Shown: in pieces, positions 62,088 to 64,000 of the stretch
How positions within the stretch are numbered: the stretch's first letter is position 1
Layout: each line of letters begins with the position of its first letter
Assembly (NCBI GenBank): GCA_937136455.1
Contig: CAKZOO010000179.1
Span: 62,001-126,000, forward strand
DNA: 64,000 bases
Reading direction: 5' to 3'
Origin: an uncultured Flavobacteriaceae bacterium
Lineage (GTDB): Bacteria; Bacteroidota; Bacteroidia; Flavobacteriales; Flavobacteriaceae
Made by a program: the position numbers and the translations under genes
Notes under the pieces: generated by a model
Told to the model about the DNA's origin: nothing
What the model saw: only the letters and a program-made list of their open reading frames with translations
Databases searched by the model: none

Positions 62088-62843
62088 ATGCTCAGTAAGA
62101 GAATAATACCTTGTTTGGATATCAAGAACGGAAGAACGGTTAAGGGCGTCAACTTTGTAGCACTGAGAGATGCAGGGGATCCTGTAGAGCTCGCAGCACA
62201 ATATGCTAAAACTGGAGCTGATGAGCTGGTGTTTTTAGATATTACAGCCACTGAAGAAGCAAGAGCAACTCTAGCTAATTTAGTACACGATGTAGCAGAA
62301 GCCATCAATATTCCTTTTACCGTCGGAGGAGGAATTCGTTCTGTAGAAGATGTAGACATCTTACTCAAGAATGGTGCAGATAAAATATCCATCAATTCCT
62401 CAGCCGTTCGAAATCCACAACTCATTAACGATTTATCGAGTAAATTTGGATCTCAATGTGTGGTAGTTGCTATCGATGCTAAAGAAATAGATGGACAGTG
62501 GAAGGTGCACTTAGTAGGAGGAAAGGTACCTACAGAGCTCGATTTATTTGAGTGGGCTCAAGAAGTGGAACAAAGAGGTGCAGGAGAAATTCTCTTTACC
62601 TCAATGGATCACGATGGAACCAAAGACGGTTTTGCAAATAAGGCCTTAGCTAAGATGTGTGAACTGGTCAATATTCCAGTAATCGCCTCTGGAGGAGCTG
62701 GAAAAAAAGAACATTTCATCGATGTTTTTAAGGAAGGAAAAGCAGATGCAGCTTTGGCTGCAAGTGTTTTTCACTTTGGAGAAATTCCAATTCCAGAATT
62801 AAAAAATGATTTAAAACAAGCGGGTATAAGAGTTCGCATATAA
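62088..62843 (+). CDS. hisF: Imidazole glycerol phosphate synthase, cyclase subunit
   Basis: HisF closes the imidazole ring using ammonia from HisH, yielding IGP and AICAR. The 251-residue TIM barrel has [19 protein letters not shown] with the catalytic aspartate, [43 protein letters not shown] and [13 protein letters not shown] with the second aspartate. It sits between hisA and hisIE. Confidence 0.96.
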   Translation: MLSKRIIPCLDIKNGRTVKGVNFVALRDAGDPVELAAQYAKTGADELVFLDITATEEARATLANLVHDVAEAINIPFTVGGGIRSVEDVDILLKNGADKISINSSAVRNPQLINDLSSKFGSQCVVVAIDAKEIDGQWKVHLVGGKVPTELDLFEWAQEVEQRGAGEILFTSMDHDGTKDGFANKALAKMCELVNIPVIASGGAGKKEHFIDVFKEGKADAALAASVFHFGEIPIPELKNDLKQAGIRVRI

Positions 62844-62850
62844 AAAAGCC

Positions 62851-63447
62851 ATGAATATAGATTTTTCAAAAACAGAAGGAGGATTAGTTCCAGCGATTGT
62901 TCAAGACGCCATCACTAAAAACGTTTTGATGTTGGGATATATGAACAAAGAAGCAGTTGAGAAGACCTTAGAAACCAAAAAGGTTACGTTTTATTCACGT
63001 TCTAAAAATCGTTTGTGGACTAAAGGAGAAGAGAGTGGAAATTTCTTAAACCTAGTTTCGATGTCAGTAGATTGTGATCAGGACACCCTACTCATTAAAG
63101 CGAATCCTGTAGGTCCTACTTGTCACAAGGGTACTGATACCTGCTGGGCTGAAGAAAACACAGAGTCTTATGGTTTTATCTCTGAATTAGAAGCTGTTAT
63201 CACTGAACGTATTGCTAATAAAGACACGGCAAAGAGCTATGTCGCTTCGCTTTTTGATAAAGGAATAAACAAAGTAGCACAAAAAGTAGGTGAAGAGGCC
63301 GTTGAAGTGGTTATCGAAGCAATGGATAACAACGACCAACTCTTCAAAGAAGAGTCAGCAGATCTTTTGTTTCACTATCTGATGTTGCTTCAAGCGAAAG
63401 GATATACCCTAAAAGATATAGTAGCGGTCTTAAAGTCGAGACACTAA
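62851..63447 (+). CDS. hisI: Bifunctional PR-AMP cyclohydrolase / PR-ATP pyrophosphatase
   Basis: This 198-residue HisIE fusion has HisI at about residues 1-110 (LMLGYMNKEAVEKTLETKKVTFYSRS, zinc cysteines in VDCDQDTLL and GPTCHKGTDTCW) and HisE at about 112-198 (KVGEEAVEVVIEAM, ESADLLFHYLMLL). It completes the pathway set and ends the operon. Its TAA interlocks with the TAG of the convergent gene within CTAA. Confidence 0.96.
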   Translation: MNIDFSKTEGGLVPAIVQDAITKNVLMLGYMNKEAVEKTLETKKVTFYSRSKNRLWTKGEESGNFLNLVSMSVDCDQDTLLIKANPVGPTCHKGTDTCWAEENTESYGFISELEAVITERIANKDTAKSYVASLFDKGINKVAQKVGEEAVEVVIEAMDNNDQLFKEESADLLFHYLMLLQAKGYTLKDIVAVLKSRH

Positions 63448-63881
63448 GAAATCCAACTTTTAGAAATAGCCTTCTTACTCAAATACACAAGAAGTACAGC
63501 AACGATGATGATAGTTGATTGAAGCCCGTAATAAGCGGCTTCTCCTACTATTTCTGGGCCGTTGGTGAAAAAGATATAATAGCCTGTGTTGAGTACTACT
63601 GCAATCAAAGAGATTTGAAATAGCAATAACGCTTTTGCTTTTTTAAGCAACAAAAAAACACTTGCTACAAATCCACCCCATACTGCTAGTGCATAAAAGG
63701 CGGTGATCACTTTAGGAGTTGAATCCATAAGTGCTACTAGATTGGGGTCTAAAAGGGCTTTAGCATCATCACTCATAGTGACTTCACCTAAATACTGAAG
63801 GACGCCAACAAGGTTCCACAGAATTGCTATTACCGCAACAATACTGAACCAAAGTGGGTTTTTTTGAGGTTGAGTTGTCAT
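63444..63881 (-). CDS. Four-helix membrane protein of unknown function
   Basis: The 145-residue protein has four predicted membrane helices (WFSIVAVIAILWNLVGVLQYL, VITAFYALAVWGGFVASVFLLL, ALLLFQISLIAVVLNTGYYIFF, TIIIVAVLLVYLSKKA) with a short acidic loop after the first. The layout resembles small Bacteroidota membrane proteins of unknown role, sometimes labelled sugar transporter without evidence. It is convergent with hisIE. An 18-bp palindrome lies just upstream of its start. Confidence 0.65.
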   Translation of the reverse strand: MTTQPQKNPLWFSIVAVIAILWNLVGVLQYLGEVTMSDDAKALLDPNLVALMDSTPKVITAFYALAVWGGFVASVFLLLKKAKALLLFQISLIAVVLNTGYYIFFTNGPEIVGEAAYYGLQSTIIIVAVLLVYLSKKAISKSWIS

Positions 63882-63896
63882 AATTTTATTGTTTGG

Positions 63897-63914
63897 TTTC
63901 TTAAATTTAAGAAA
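63897..63914. repeat. 18-bp perfect palindrome
   Basis: TTTCTTAAATTTAAGAAA is its own reverse complement and lies 15 bases upstream of the four-helix membrane protein gene. It could be an operator or, given the AT richness, chance. Confidence 0.5.
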
Positions 63915-63946
63915 TTAATCAATAAGTTCAACTCACACATTGATGA

Positions 63947-64000
63947 TTAAAGTATGGATTCTCCGTTGAGATCGGTCGTTAGTATTTCACTCATGACATC
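63947..64000 (-). CDS. 3' end of an unidentified leftward gene
   Basis: Reading leftward from the window edge, 17 sense codons (DVMSEILTTDLNGESIL) run in frame to TAA at 63949-63947. The length is too short to identify a family. I call it a probable gene end because the frame is open to the edge and the position fits a gene upstream of the membrane protein. Confidence 0.35.
   Translation of the reverse strand, partial: DVMSEILTTDLNGESIL

Noticed and set aside
62063-62425. 120-residue reverse ORF over hisA/hisF
   Set aside because: Antisense to hisF, no domain, no promoter; a shadow of the coding frame.
1-64000. CRISPR arrays, insertion sequences, prophage, tRNA or rRNA genes
   Set aside because: I found no regularly spaced repeats, transposase or phage-like proteins, or tRNA-like cloverleaf regions. 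Intergenic gaps are too short to hide large elements.

Overview
The window is a gene-dense, low-GC stretch of a chromosome from a Bacteroidota bacterium, almost certainly class Flavobacteriia. Several signs agree: a bifunctional LpxC/FabZ fusion, the type IX secretion regulator PorX, DUF4834/YfhO and TIGR02757 proteins, a topoisomerase IV pair, and promoters with the lineage-typical -7 box TAnnTTTG rather than TATAAT. I see no phage, insertion sequence, CRISPR array, rRNA or tRNA. No gene-free stretch exceeds 300 bases. The three longest gaps (40631-40900, 18884-19100, 56218-56430) all look regulatory.

Layout. 1-508: 5' part of prfB with its programmed +1 frameshift. 593-6118: secreted zinc metalloprotease, threonine aldolase, oligopeptidase B. 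6167-10686: a cystathionine-beta-synthase-like enzyme next to an alpha-oxoamine synthase (a probable CapA-CapB pair for sulfonolipid synthesis), facing a GNAT-fold protein and an outer-membrane protein. 10733-16106: DUF4834, YfhO, glycosyltransferase and flippase. 16103-25713: uvrA, ECF sigma factor, nth, bcp, a conserved protein of unknown function, a metallo-beta-lactamase-fold enzyme, a hydrolase, and a dihydroorotase homologue lacking its metal ligands. 25793-32869: leftward genes for an SGNH hydrolase and S10 peptidase, then an operon of LuxC-like reductase, serC, serA, DUF6787, ABC ATPase and TIGR02757. 32938-42575: ferredoxin, ychF, parE-parC, a putative lipoprotein, terC, an XRE regulator, an M14 peptidase and an Lrp regulator. 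42643-48534: aroB, proline dehydrogenase, then the leftward operon porX-tsaE-ald-DUF4258. 48566-56217: HD protein, lpxD, lpxC/fabZ, lpxA, efp, sucD, fabG and an SPFH protein. 56267-63447: a complete hisGDCBHAF(IE) operon behind a histidine-rich leader peptide and attenuator. 63444-64000: a small membrane protein and the 3' end of a leftward gene.

How the genes fit together. The lipid A genes lpxD-lpxC/fabZ-lpxA form one tight run with efp. SerA and SerC would make O-phosphoserine, which is also the substrate of a CapA-type cysteate synthase. The his operon is complete, with fused HisB and HisIE. PorX points to type IX secretion, and sulfonolipids are typical of gliding Bacteroidota, so the two fit the same lifestyle.

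Most worth checking: the capAB-like pair and its GNAT neighbour, the his attenuator, a 13-bp inverted repeat that would bury the start codon of the ECF sigma factor, four helically phased TTGTAA boxes between a regulator and an M14 peptidase, the metal-site-less dihydroorotase, a cysteine-free endonuclease III, and a clamp-binding-like QPTLF tail on ParC. All calls come from reading the sequence; no database search was run.
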